Source of the DNA: Vitreoscilla sp. | Lineage (GTDB): Bacteria > Pseudomonadota > Gammaproteobacteria > Burkholderiales > Burkholderiaceae_C | DNA length: 52,777 nucleotides | Assembly: GCA_018780145.1 (NCBI GenBank) | Contig: JADMKA010000057.1 | Location: forward strand, 1-52,777 | Direction of reading: 5' to 3' | Part shown: in pieces, positions 17,840-28,195 of the stretch | Layout: the number at the start of each line of letters is the position of its first letter | Numbering within the stretch: the first letter of the stretch is position 1 | Notes under the pieces: generated by a model | What the model saw: only the letters and a program-made list of their open reading frames with translations | The model's database searches: none | Told to the model about the DNA's origin: nothing | Program-made: the position numbers and the translations under genes

Positions 17840-19362
17840 TGCCCACCGCTCCGCGCCTCGAACTCCGAGGGATCACCAAGCAGTACCCGGCGGTGCGAGC
17901 CAACGACAAGGTGTCGCTGCGCGTCGAGCCCGGCCAGATCCACGCCGTGCTGGGCGAGAACGGCGCCGGCAAGTCCACGCTGATGAAGATCATCTACGGC
18001 GCCACAGCGCCGGACGCGGGCGAGGTGCTGTGGAACGGCCAGCCGGTCAAGGTGGCCAGCCCGGCCGAGGCGCGTGCGCTGGGCATCAGCATGGTCTACC
18101 AGCACTTCTCGCTGTTCGACACGCTGACCGCGGCCGAGAACGTCTGGCTGGGCCTGGACAAGGCGAACACGCTGGCCGAGGTCACCGAGCGCATCCGCCA
18201 GGTTGCGGCTGGCTACGGGCTCGAGGTGGATCCGCTGCGCCCCGTGCACACCCTCAGCGTCGGCGAGCGCCAGCGGGTCGAGATCGTGCGCGCGCTGCTC
18301 ACGAAACCGCAGCTGTTGATCCTCGATGAACCCACCTCGGTGCTGACGCCGCAGGCGGTGCAGACGCTGTTCGTCACGCTGCGACAACTCAGCAGCGAGG
18401 GCTGCAGCATCCTCTACATCAGCCACAAGCTGGACGAGATCCGCGCGCTGTGCCACCACTGCACGGTGTTGCGCGGCGGCCAGGTGACCGGCGAGGTGGA
18501 TCCCACGCAGGAGACCAACGCCAGCCTGTCGCGCCTGATGATCGGTGCCGAGCCACCGGCACTGGCCCACCAGGCTTCGCACACCGGGGCGGTGGCGCTG
18601 CAAGTGCGCGGCCTCACGCTGGCGCAGCAGGATCCCTTCGGCGTCAGCCTGGCGTCGGTGGGGCTGGAGGTGCGTGCCGGCGAGATCGTCGGTGTGGCCG
18701 GCGTCTCGGGCAACGGCCAGAAGGAGTTGATGGCCGCGCTGTCGGGCGAGGACCGGCGCGCGCCGGCCGGCTCCATCAGCCTGTTCGGGAACGACATTGC
18801 CCATGCATCGCCGCGCCGGCGGCGCGACCTGGGCCTGAACTTCGTGCCCGAGGAGCGCCTGGGCCGCGGCGCCGTGCCCACCTTGTCGTTGGCGCAGAAC
18901 ACGCTGCTGACACGCACCCACCTGGTGGGCCCCGGTGGCTGGCTCAAGCTCTCGGCTGCCCGCGCCCTGGCGGCCGACCTGATCGCGCGCTTCAAGGTCA
19001 AGGCCGGCGGGCCGGATGCCGTAGCGCGGTCGCTGTCCGGCGGCAACCTGCAGAAGTTCATCGTCGGCCGCGAGATCGACGCCAAGCCGAAGCTGCTGAT
19101 CGTCTGCCAGCCGACCTGGGGCGTGGATGTCGGCGCCGCAGCGCAGATCCGCGGCGAGCTGCTGCGCCTGCGCGACGAGGGCTGCGCGCTGCTGGTGGTC
19201 AGCGAGGAGTTGGACGAGTTGTTCGAGATCAGCGACCGCCTGGTGGTCATCGCCGGGGGCCGGGTGTCGCCGTCGATTCCCACCGCCGAAGCCACGGTGG
19301 AGCGCATCGGCCAGTGGATGTCCGGCTTGTGGGACGAGGGGGTGGCGCATGCTCCGGCTTGA
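17839..19362 (+). CDS. BMP-type purine/nucleoside ABC transporter, duplicated ATP-binding protein
   Basis: A 507-residue protein with two ABC cassettes. The N-terminal one has Walker A GENGAGKST, Q-loop VYQHFSLFDTLT, signature LSVGERQRVEI and Walker B LLILDEPTSVL. The C-terminal one has a degenerate Walker A (GVSGNGQKEL) and signature SGGNLQKFIVGREI, the usual asymmetry of sugar/nucleoside-type duplicated ATPases such as YufO/NupA. It energises uptake by the two permeases that follow, overlapping the first by 14 bp. With guaD upstream and xdh nearby, purine bases or nucleosides are the likely cargo. Confidence 0.93.
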   Translation: MPTAPRLELRGITKQYPAVRANDKVSLRVEPGQIHAVLGENGAGKSTLMKIIYGATAPDAGEVLWNGQPVKVASPAEARALGISMVYQHFSLFDTLTAAENVWLGLDKANTLAEVTERIRQVAAGYGLEVDPLRPVHTLSVGERQRVEIVRALLTKPQLLILDEPTSVLTPQAVQTLFVTLRQLSSEGCSILYISHKLDEIRALCHHCTVLRGGQVTGEVDPTQETNASLSRLMIGAEPPALAHQASHTGAVALQVRGLTLAQQDPFGVSLASVGLEVRAGEIVGVAGVSGNGQKELMAALSGEDRRAPAGSISLFGNDIAHASPRRRRDLGLNFVPEERLGRGAVPTLSLAQNTLLTRTHLVGPGGWLKLSAARALAADLIARFKVKAGGPDAVARSLSGGNLQKFIVGREIDAKPKLLIVCQPTWGVDVGAAAQIRGELLRLRDEGCALLVVSEELDELFEISDRLVVIAGGRVSPSIPTAEATVERIGQWMSGLWDEGVAHAPA

Positions 19363-20428
19363 GGCCCGGCCGCAACCGTCGAAGGCGCTGTCGATCGCCT
19401 CGCCGCTGATCGCGCTGGCGATCACCGTGGTGGTCGGCGTGCTGCTGTTCGCCCTGCTGGGCAAGGATCCGGTCAAGGGGCTGCAGGCCTTCTTCGTCGA
19501 GCCGGTCAAGAGCGGCTACGCGCTGTCCGAGCTGAGCGTGAAGGCGGTGCCGCTGGTGCTGATCGCGCTGGGTCTGGCGGTGTGCTTCCGCTCCAACGTG
19601 TGGAACATCGGCGCCGAGGGCCAGTTCGTCGTCGGGGCGCTGGCGGCCGGCTGGGTGGCGATGCAGGCCGGCCCAGGCACCGCCTGGCTGGGGCGCGGCA
19701 TCATGCCGCTGATTCTGCTGGCCGGGGTGGCGGGCGGCATGGCCTGGGCGGCGGTGGTGGCGCTGCTGCGCGACCGCTTCAACGCCAGCGAGATCCTGGT
19801 CAGCCTGATGCTGGTCTACGTCGCCGACATGTTGCTGGCCTACCTCGTCTACGGCCCCTGGAAGGACCCGCAGGGCTACAACTTCCCGCAGACCATCACC
19901 TTCGATGCCGTCACCAAGATCCCGCGCCTGGTCACCGGGCTGCGCATGAACATCGGGGTGTTGATCGCGCTGCTGGCGGTGGCCGGGCTGTGGGCCTTCC
20001 TGTTCCGCAGCTACCGCGGCTTCGCGCTGCAGGTGGGCGGCCTCGCGCCGGCGGCGGCACGCTATGCGGGCTTCTCTTCCCGCCGCGCGCTGTGGACGGC
20101 GTTGCTGATCTCGGGCGGCCTGGCCGGGTTGGCGGGCGGGCTGGAAGCCGCCGGGCCGCTGGGCCAGCTCACACCTTACGTGCCGGCCGGCTACGGCTTC
20201 GCGGCCATCATCGTGGCCTTCGTCGGCCGCCTGCACCCGGTGGGCATCGTGTTCTCGGCGGTGCTGATGAGCATGTTTTACATCGGCGGTGAGCTGGCGC
20301 AGTCGCGCCTGGGGCTTCCCAAGGCGCTGACCGGTGTGTTCCAGGGCCTGCTGCTGTTCGCGCTGCTGGCTTGCGACACGCTGATCCACTACAGGATCCG
20401 CGTCAGCACGAAGGGGGCTGCCCGATGA
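19349..20428 (+). CDS. BMP-type ABC transporter permease 1 (YufP/NupB-like)
   Basis: A 359-residue inner-membrane protein of the branched-chain-amino-acid/ribose permease superfamily. It has about nine to ten hydrophobic segments and typical blocks FRSNVWNIGAEGQFVVGALAA-like (residues about 77-97), RFNASEILVSLMLVYVA and GLAGLAGGLEAAGPLGQL. It starts inside the ATPase gene and overlaps the next permease by ATGA. It forms the membrane channel with permease 2. Confidence 0.92.
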   Translation: MLRLEARPQPSKALSIASPLIALAITVVVGVLLFALLGKDPVKGLQAFFVEPVKSGYALSELSVKAVPLVLIALGLAVCFRSNVWNIGAEGQFVVGALAAGWVAMQAGPGTAWLGRGIMPLILLAGVAGGMAWAAVVALLRDRFNASEILVSLMLVYVADMLLAYLVYGPWKDPQGYNFPQTITFDAVTKIPRLVTGLRMNIGVLIALLAVAGLWAFLFRSYRGFALQVGGLAPAAARYAGFSSRRALWTALLISGGLAGLAGGLEAAGPLGQLTPYVPAGYGFAAIIVAFVGRLHPVGIVFSAVLMSMFYIGGELAQSRLGLPKALTGVFQGLLLFALLACDTLIHYRIRVSTKGAAR

Positions 20429-21345
20429 ACGAGATGGCGCTGCTGCTGGCGGCCACGCTGAATGCCGGCACCGTGCTGGCCATCGCCGGCCTGGGGCTGC
20501 TGATCAACGAGCGCGCCGGCATCGTCAACCTGGGTGCCGAGGGCATGATGCTGGTGGCGGCCATCGCCGGCTTCGCCACCGCAGTGCACACCGGCAGCGA
20601 TGTGCTGGCCTTCGCCGCCGGCATGGGCGCCGGCATGGTGATGGCGCTGGCCTTCGGCCTGCTGGTGATCTGGCTCAACACCAACCAGTACGCCACCGGC
20701 CTGGCGCTGAGCCTGTTTGGCGCCGGTTTCTCGGCCTTCGTCGGCATCAGCTACACCCAGCAGCGCATCGGCGACCGCATGCAGTTCGCCGTGCCGTACC
20801 TGGCCGACCTGCCTGTCGTCGGGCCGGCGCTGTTCCGCCACCACCCGCTGGTTTACCTGACCGTGCTGGGCGCGCTGGGGCTGGCCTGGTTCCTCTACCG
20901 TTCGCGCGCCGGGCTGGTGCTGCGGGCGGTGGGCGAGAGCCCCGAATCGGCCCACGCGCTGGGCTACCCGGTGCGGCGCATCCGGCTGCTGGCGGTGCTG
21001 GCCGGCGGGGCCTTGTGCGGCCTGGCCGGTGCCTACCTGTCGGTGATCTACACGCCGTTGTGGGTCGAGGGCATGGTGGCCGGCAAGGGCTGGATCGCGC
21101 TGGCGCTGACCACCTTCGCCACCTGGCGCCCGGCCCGCGTGCTGCTGGGCGCCTACCTGTTCGGCGGTGTCACGATGCTGCAGTTCCATCTGCAGGGCGA
21201 GGGCGTGCAGATCCCCAGCCAGTGGCTGAGCATGCTGCCCTACCTGTCCACCATCGTGGTGCTGGTGTTGATCTCGCGCAACCCGAATTTCATCCGCGTG
21301 AACATGCCGGCCTCGCTCGGCAAGCCATTCTTTCCGGGCGCCTGA
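20425..21345 (+). CDS. BMP-type ABC transporter permease 2 (YufQ/NupC-like)
   Basis: A 306-residue hydrophobic protein, paralogous to the preceding permease. It starts MNEMALLLAATLNAGTVL and has NERAGIVNLGAEGMMLV, TNQYATGLALSLFGAG, VGESPESAHALGYPV and GKGWIALALTTFATWRP. The overlap with permease 1 and the 31-bp distance to the binding-protein gene show one transcription unit. Normal length for the family. Confidence 0.93.
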   Translation: MNEMALLLAATLNAGTVLAIAGLGLLINERAGIVNLGAEGMMLVAAIAGFATAVHTGSDVLAFAAGMGAGMVMALAFGLLVIWLNTNQYATGLALSLFGAGFSAFVGISYTQQRIGDRMQFAVPYLADLPVVGPALFRHHPLVYLTVLGALGLAWFLYRSRAGLVLRAVGESPESAHALGYPVRRIRLLAVLAGGALCGLAGAYLSVIYTPLWVEGMVAGKGWIALALTTFATWRPARVLLGAYLFGGVTMLQFHLQGEGVQIPSQWLSMLPYLSTIVVLVLISRNPNFIRVNMPASLGKPFFPGA

Positions 21346-21376
21346 CATCGCGCCCATCTACCCCACGGAGTCGACC

Positions 21377-22522
21377 ATGACCGTTTCGAAGAGAACCCTG
21401 CTGAAGACCGCTGGCCTGGCCGCGGCGGTGGCCCTGGTGGGCTGCGGCAAGAAGGAGGAGGCTGCGGCGCCGGCGGCGGCCGGCGCGCCGGCCTCGGCCG
21501 TGGCGGCCAAGCCCGAGCCGCTGAAGATCGCCTTCGCTTATGTCGGCCCGGTGGGCGATGGCGGCTGGACCTTCGCCCACGACAACGGCCGCAAGGCGGT
21601 CGAGAAGGAGTTTGGCGACAAGGTGGTCACCAGTTTCGTCGAGAAGGTGCCCGAGGCGGCGGATGCCGAGCGGGTCTTCCGCGACATGGTCGGGCAAGGC
21701 AACACACTGGTCTTCGGCACCACCTTCGGCTACATGGAGCCGATGCTCAAGGTGGCTGCCGACACGCCGGCGGTCAAGTTCGAGCATGCCACCGGCTACA
21801 AGACGGCCGAGAACATGCGCACCTACGACAGCCGCACCTACGAGGGCGCCTACATGGCCGGCGTGATCGCCGGCGGCATGACCAAGACGAACGTGCTGGG
21901 CGTGGTCGGCTCCATCCCCATCCCCGAGGTGATCCGCAACATCAACTCGTTCACGCTGGGCGCGCAGAGCGTGAACCCGAAGGTCAAGACCAAGGTGGTC
22001 TGGGTCAACGAGTGGTTCAACCCGCCCAAGGAGACCGAGGCCGCCACCTCGCTGATCAACGGCGGCGCCGACGTGCTGATGCAGAACACCGATTCGGCCG
22101 CCGTGCTGAAGACCGCGCAGGACAAGGGCAAGCGCGCCTTTGGCTGGGATTCGGACATGAGCGCCTACGGCCCCAAGGCCCACCTGGCGTCGGCAGTGAT
22201 CAACTGGGGCCCGTACTACGTGAAGGCCACGCGTGATGCGCTCGAAGGCAAGTGGGCCACGGGCAAGTCCTGGTGGGGCGTGAAGGAAGGGGCGATCGAC
22301 ATCGTCTCGATCGCCGACGACGTGCCGGCCGAGATCAAGGCCAAGGTCGGCACCGTCAAGGCCGGCCTGGCCGATGGCAGCTTTGCCATCTGGAAGGGCC
22401 CGATCGTCGACAACACCGGCAAGGAGCAGCTCGCCAAGGACGCCGTCGCCGACGACGCCTTCCTGGGCGGCGTCAAGTTCTACGTCAAGGGTGTCGAGGG
22501 CAAGGTGCCTGGGGACAAGTAA
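21377..22522 (+). CDS. BMP-family (Med/PnrA-like) purine/nucleoside-binding lipoprotein
   Basis: A 381-residue substrate-binding protein of the BMP family. An N-terminal signal with lipobox LVGC (cysteine near residue 24) follows a basic SKRTLLK start, so lipid anchoring is predicted; an Ala-rich linker then leads to the bilobal domain (KIAFAYVGPVGDGGWTFAHD, FGTTFGYMEPML, EHATGYKTAENM, NTDSAAVLKTAQ, FGWDSDMSAYGPKAHL). The family binds nucleosides or purine bases. It is the last gene of the guaD-ABC unit. A second, distant paralogue lies at 38314. Confidence 0.94.
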   Translation: MTVSKRTLLKTAGLAAAVALVGCGKKEEAAAPAAAGAPASAVAAKPEPLKIAFAYVGPVGDGGWTFAHDNGRKAVEKEFGDKVVTSFVEKVPEAADAERVFRDMVGQGNTLVFGTTFGYMEPMLKVAADTPAVKFEHATGYKTAENMRTYDSRTYEGAYMAGVIAGGMTKTNVLGVVGSIPIPEVIRNINSFTLGAQSVNPKVKTKVVWVNEWFNPPKETEAATSLINGGADVLMQNTDSAAVLKTAQDKGKRAFGWDSDMSAYGPKAHLASAVINWGPYYVKATRDALEGKWATGKSWWGVKEGAIDIVSIADDVPAEIKAKVGTVKAGLADGSFAIWKGPIVDNTGKEQLAKDAVADDAFLGGVKFYVKGVEGKVPGDK

Positions 22523-22839
22523 CCGGCTTGGATGCCCCCCCGGGTTCGGCACCGGATTTTCGGCGGCCGACCCCCATCGCGCGGGTGGAAAACAGAAGAA
22601 AAAACGGGCTGCTTGGGCATCCAATGACGACCAGTCACCGGGCCACCCCCCCGGTGCGCCCACCGAGCTTGGCGGCGCCCGACCCGGGCGCGATCCTTGC
22701 GTTGCGGACCTAGGGCCAACCCCGATCCGTCAGAGCCTCCAGCCCTGCGGCGCACGCAGGGCCCGGTAGTAGGATGCGCTGCACCAACTTTCGTCCCGTG
22801 CCCCTTCAGAGGGCCGTTCCATTTCGAGGAGCATTGACC
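22523..22839. other. 317-bp intergenic region with one strong hairpin
   Basis: No supported gene. It holds a perfect hairpin at 22742-22762 (stem GCCCTGCG / CGCAGGGC, loop GCGCA) without a following T-run, about 80 bp ahead of the next start, and a short A-rich patch near 22590-22605. The promoter of the downstream amino-acid-type transporter is probably here; the hairpin may be a leader structure or a weak terminator. No known riboswitch was recognised. Confidence 0.5.
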
Positions 22840-23616
22840 ATGTCGCGTATTTCGTCCTGGGTTGCCGGCGCCGCTGCCGCTGTGATGGTGTTCGGCTCGG
22901 CCGCCGTGTCGGCCCGCAACGTCGACGCCATCAAGAAAGCCGGCACGATCATCGTCGCCACCGAAGGCCAGTACGCCCCCTTCAACTTCTTCGAGGGCTC
23001 CAAGCTGAGCGGCTTCGAGGTCGAGCTGATGGAGGGCGTGGCCAAGAAGATGGGCCTGAAGATCGAGTGGAAGACGCTGGGCTTCGATGCGCTGCTGACT
23101 GGCCTGGGCCAGGACCGCTGGGATCTGGTGATCGCCTCGCACGGCATCACCGAAGAACGCGCCAAGGCCGTGACCTTCACCGCGCCGCACTACTGCTCGG
23201 GTGGTGCGATCGTCACCAAGAATCCCGCCCTGCGCACCGCCAAGGACTTGGCGGGCAAGGTGCTGGCGGTGCAGACCGGCAGCTCCTACCTCGAGGCCGC
23301 CCAGAAGATCCAGGGCGTGAAGGAGGTGAAGAACTTCCCGAAGGACCCGGATGCGCAGGCCGCCGTGATGGCTGACCGCGCCGACGCGTGGATCACCGAC
23401 AAGTTCGTCGTGCTGGACGTGCTGAAGACCCAGAAGAACACCGGCCTGCGTGCCACCGGCATGCTGTTCGTCGAGAAGATCGCCGCTGCCGTCGGCAAGG
23501 GCAACGACGGCCTGGCCGGCGCCTACAACAAGGCCCTGGGTGAGTTCATGGCCAAGGGCGGTGGCTACGAGGCGCTGTCGGCCAAGTACTTCAACGAAGA
23601 CGTGCGCTGCAAGTAA
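22840..23616 (+). CDS. Amino-acid-type (PAAT family) ABC transporter substrate-binding protein
   Basis: A 258-residue periplasmic binding protein with a cleavable signal peptide (cleavage likely after VSA, near residue 23) and a bacterial extracellular solute-binding family 3 domain: GTIIVATEGQYAPFNFFEG, LSGFEVELMEGVAKKMGL, WDLVIASHGITEERAK, LAVQTGSSYLEAAQK and ADAWITDKFVVLDVL. RBS GAGGAG lies just upstream of the ATG. It heads a binding protein-permease-ATPase-deaminase unit. The usual Arg-containing block that grips the amino-acid carboxylate (T-x-x-R) reads as SHGITEERAKAV, so an amino-acid-like ligand is plausible, but the setting suggests a purine-related compound. Confidence 0.92.
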   Translation: MSRISSWVAGAAAAVMVFGSAAVSARNVDAIKKAGTIIVATEGQYAPFNFFEGSKLSGFEVELMEGVAKKMGLKIEWKTLGFDALLTGLGQDRWDLVIASHGITEERAKAVTFTAPHYCSGGAIVTKNPALRTAKDLAGKVLAVQTGSSYLEAAQKIQGVKEVKNFPKDPDAQAAVMADRADAWITDKFVVLDVLKTQKNTGLRATGMLFVEKIAAAVGKGNDGLAGAYNKALGEFMAKGGGYEALSAKYFNEDVRCK

Positions 23617-23672
23617 GCCGGCGCAACGACGCAGGGCACGGCCCCCGATCAACTGGCAAACACGCGAACAAC

Positions 23673-24475
23673 ATGACTACTTTGCGGATCGGGTGGCCCC
23701 AGCGCTGGACGCGCAAGCAGCGCAGCCAGGCCTCCATCGTGATGGACTCGCTGATACTGGTCGCGGCGCTCTGGGTCGCGGCCAGGGTGATTGCGTTCGC
23801 GCCCGAGCCCATCGGGTCGAACGCCCAGTTCTTTGCCGATGGCACCTTGATGACGGTCCAGCTGACCGTCGTCTCCGGTGTGCTCGGCCTGGTCCTGGGC
23901 CTGTTGGCGGCGTTGGGCAAGATCTCGCGCATCCTGCCGCTGCGTTGGCTGTGCAGCTTCTACATCTGGATCATTCGCGGCACGCCGCTGCTGGTTCAGA
24001 TCTTCTTCGTCTACTTCGCACTGCCGGTCATCGCCAAAGGGACCTGGCTCGAAGAAACGATGCGGGTGACCGAGTTCAGCGCCGCGGTGATTGCACTGTC
24101 GCTGAACGTTGGCGCCTACAACGCCGAGTCGTTCCGGGCCGGCCTGCTGGCGGTGCCCAAGGGGCAGTTCGAAGCGGCGCGTTCACTGGGCCTGGGCCGG
24201 TGGCACACGCTGGTCGACATCACCTTCCCGCAGGCCTTCAAGGTGGCGCTGCCGCCACTGGTGAGCAACGTCGTGGCCTTGCTGAAGGACACCTCGCTGG
24301 CCTACAACATCAGCGTGCTGGAGCTGGTCAACGTGGGCCAGCGCGTGCAGTCCAGGACCTTCGACCCCGTGCCGATCCTGATCACCACCGCGTTGCTCTA
24401 CCTGATCATGACCACGTTGCTGACGCAGATCACCAACGGCATCGAGCGCTACTACGACATCGAGGGGCGCATCCC

Positions 24476-24479
<4 letters not shown>
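23673..24479 (+). CDS. Amino-acid-type ABC transporter permease
   Basis: A 268-residue inner-membrane permease of the HisMQ/GlnP type with about five helices. The EAA motif is EAARSLGLGRWHTLVDITFP, and other blocks are DGTLMTVQLTVVSGVLGLVLG, WIIRGTPLLVQIFFVYFALP, and PPLVSNVVALLKDTSLAYNIS. Only one permease gene is present, so a homodimer is inferred. It overlaps the ATPase gene by ATGA. Confidence 0.93.
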
Positions 24480-26280
<1,801 letters not shown>

Positions 26281-26284
26281 GGGG

Positions 26285-26366
26285 TGGGGCACCCGGTGCC
26301 GGGGTACCGGCCCCACCCGCCAAGCGGGTACTCAGCCGGCTTGGGGCGGCCCTGCGCTCGGCTGAG
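26285..26366 (+). repeat. Intergenic dispersed repeat, copy B
   Basis: An 82-bp stretch nearly identical to the reverse complement of 9844-9926. It begins five bases after the deaminase stop. Its first 25 bases contain GGCACCCGGTGCC-type self-complementary sequence that could form a hairpin and end transcription. No coding potential. Confidence 0.85.
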
Positions 26367-26419
26367 GTGGCCTTGCGCGAAATTGCGCCGTGGCGCACGA
26401 TGACCCCAGGAGGCCCACC

Positions 26420-26902
26420 ATGAAAATACTGCTGCCCATCGACGGTTCCGAGGTCTCGCTCGAGGCCGTCCGCCATGCCATCGCCCTGCGGCGAGAAGGC
26501 CTTCGCGCCGAGTTCGTGCTGGCCAACGTGCAGGAGCCGGCCACGCTGTACGAGATGGTGCGCGCCCCTGACCCGCACGTGCTGGACGAGATCCGCGTCG
26601 CGGCAGGCAGCCATGTGCTGCTGGCGGCCGAGGCGCTGCTGCGCGACGCCGGCATGGAGGCCACCGAGGTGCTGGTCAGCGGCGACCCGGCCCACGCGCT
26701 GGTGGAGATCATCGAGCGCGAGGGCTGCGACGCGGTGATCATGGGCTCGCACGGCAGCGGGGCCTTGCGCAGCGCCTTCGCCGGCTCGGTCTCGCACGAC
26801 CTGATCCATGGGTCACCGGTGCCGGTGACCCTGGTCAAGCTGCGCGAGGCGGCCGAAGTTCCCGCCGAGGAAGACCTGGGCTCGCAGGCCGTGGCCTCCT
26901 AG
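26420..26902 (+). CDS. Universal stress protein (UspA family)
   Basis: A 160-residue single-domain Usp protein starting MKILLPIDGSEVSLEAVRHA with a good RBS (CCAGGAGG). The ATP-binding motif G-2x-G-9x-G-S is intact (MGSHGSGALRSAFAGSVS), followed by the family segment SPVPVTLVK, so nucleotide binding is likely. The acidic tail after residue 145 is extra. It stands alone between the purine region and the peptidase genes; Usp proteins respond to growth arrest and stress. Confidence 0.93.
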   Translation: MKILLPIDGSEVSLEAVRHAIALRREGLRAEFVLANVQEPATLYEMVRAPDPHVLDEIRVAAGSHVLLAAEALLRDAGMEATEVLVSGDPAHALVEIIEREGCDAVIMGSHGSGALRSAFAGSVSHDLIHGSPVPVTLVKLREAAEVPAEEDLGSQAVAS

Positions 26903-26905
26903 GCA

Positions 26906-27049
26906 CTACCACGCGCCCGAACGGCTGCCGGAACGCAGCCGAGAACGGCTGCGCGAGCGCGCCAGCGCGAGCAACTCCGCCAGACCGGCGAGCAGGGTGC
27001 CGGCGAAGGCGAGGCCCGGGTGGGTGATCCAGCGGCGGACGATGTTCAT
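26906..27049 (-). CDS. Possible 47-residue small membrane protein
   Basis: A short frame reading MNIVRRWITHPGLAFAGTLL followed by a second hydrophobic part and a basic, Arg/Ser-rich end terminating in SGAW. One membrane helix (residues about 10-30) with basic flanks resembles small hypothetical proteins seen next to housekeeping genes in Burkholderiales (memory, unchecked). It fills most of an otherwise empty 213-bp gap, opposite to both neighbours. There is no clear RBS, so the call is weak. Confidence 0.35.
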   Translation of the reverse strand: MNIVRRWITHPGLAFAGTLLAGLAELLALARSRSRSRLRSGSRSGAW

Positions 27050-27115
27050 CGGTGTTCGGCACGGCGCCGGGGTGTGCAGGCAGACCGAACACTAGCGCCA
27101 GGATGTGACACACGG

Positions 27116-28195
27116 ATGGCACATGCACCCGGTATGCTGCCCCACCGACCCGACCGCCCACGACGCTTGGCCCCGCCTGAACTTCCCGAACTGCTGGAAC
27201 TGCAAACGCTGGCGCAACTGGGCGGGCCGATGCTGCGCCAGCGCCTGCTGTGCGAGATCGACGTCGACGGAGCCCGCCTGCCCGTCCATGCCTACCAGCT
27301 CGGAAGCGCGGACCCGCAGGCGCCGGCGGTGGCCTACGTGGGCGGCGTGCACGGCCTGGAGCGCATCGGCGCCGAGGTGGTGATCGCCTACCTGCGCAGC
27401 CTGGTGATGCGCCTGCGTTGGGACGAAACGCTGCACCGTCAGCTCGAAGCGATGTGCCTGGTGTTCGTGCCCTTGCTGAACCCTGGCGGGCTGTGGCGGG
27501 GCACGCGGGCCAACCCGAACGGTGTCGACCTCATGCGCAATGCACCGCAGGATGCCGAGGAGCCGGTGCCCTGGCTGGTCGGGGGCCAGCGCCTGAGTGC
27601 CGCGCTGCCCTGGTACCGCGGGGCGCGTGGTGCGGCGATGGAGAGCGAGAGCAGCGCGCTGTGCGAACTGATCCGGACCGAGCTCCTGGGCCGGCCGTTC
27701 AGCCTCGCGCTCGACTGCCATTCGGGCTTCGGCATGAACGACCGCCTGTGGTTTCCCTGCGCCTGCAGCGCGCAGCCGATCGAGCACCTGGCCGAGCTGC
27801 AGTCGCTGAGCGAGATGCTGGACCAGGCGCTGCTGCACCACCGCTACATCATGGAGCCGCAGAGCCGCCAGTACCTGGCCCACGGGGACCTCTGGGATCA
27901 CCTCTACCTGGGTGCGCGCAGCGCGTCGCCGTCGCAGGTGTTCCTGCCGCTGACGCTCGAGATGGGCTCCTGGTTGTGGATCAAGAAGAACCCGCGCCAG
28001 ATGTTCTCGCGCCACGGCATCTTCAACCCGCTGATCCAGCACCGGCAGCAACGGGTGTTGCGCCGGCACCTGAGCCTGCTGGACTTTGTCGGCCGGGCCG
28101 CGGGCAGCCACGCGCGCTGGCTGCCGCAGGGCGACGAGCGCGAGCAGCACCGGCACCGGGCGCTGGCACGCTGGTACCGCGGGCGCCGCGCATGA
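27116..28195 (+). CDS. M14-family zinc carboxypeptidase/deacylase-like protein
   Basis: About 359 residues. The M14 zinc site is visible as GGVHGLERIG (H-x-x-E), with RANPNGVDLMRNAP as the substrate-binding Asn-Arg block and the third ligand in LALDCHSGFGMN. No signal peptide is obvious, so it is probably cytoplasmic. Family members remove C-terminal residues or acyl groups from peptides and amino acids; the exact substrate is not readable. Its stop overlaps the start of the hydrolase gene. Two starts are possible (27116 or 27134); neither has a strong RBS. It may process peptides imported by the neighbouring dipeptide transporter. Confidence 0.8.
   Translation: MAHAPGMLPHRPDRPRRLAPPELPELLELQTLAQLGGPMLRQRLLCEIDVDGARLPVHAYQLGSADPQAPAVAYVGGVHGLERIGAEVVIAYLRSLVMRLRWDETLHRQLEAMCLVFVPLLNPGGLWRGTRANPNGVDLMRNAPQDAEEPVPWLVGGQRLSAALPWYRGARGAAMESESSALCELIRTELLGRPFSLALDCHSGFGMNDRLWFPCACSAQPIEHLAELQSLSEMLDQALLHHRYIMEPQSRQYLAHGDLWDHLYLGARSASPSQVFLPLTLEMGSWLWIKKNPRQMFSRHGIFNPLIQHRQQRVLRRHLSLLDFVGRAAGSHARWLPQGDEREQHRHRALARWYRGRRA

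Noticed and set aside
22523-22839. Purine riboswitch ahead of the second importer
   Set aside because: No three-way-junction pattern with the conserved loops could be recognised by eye; a covariance-model search would be needed to be sure.
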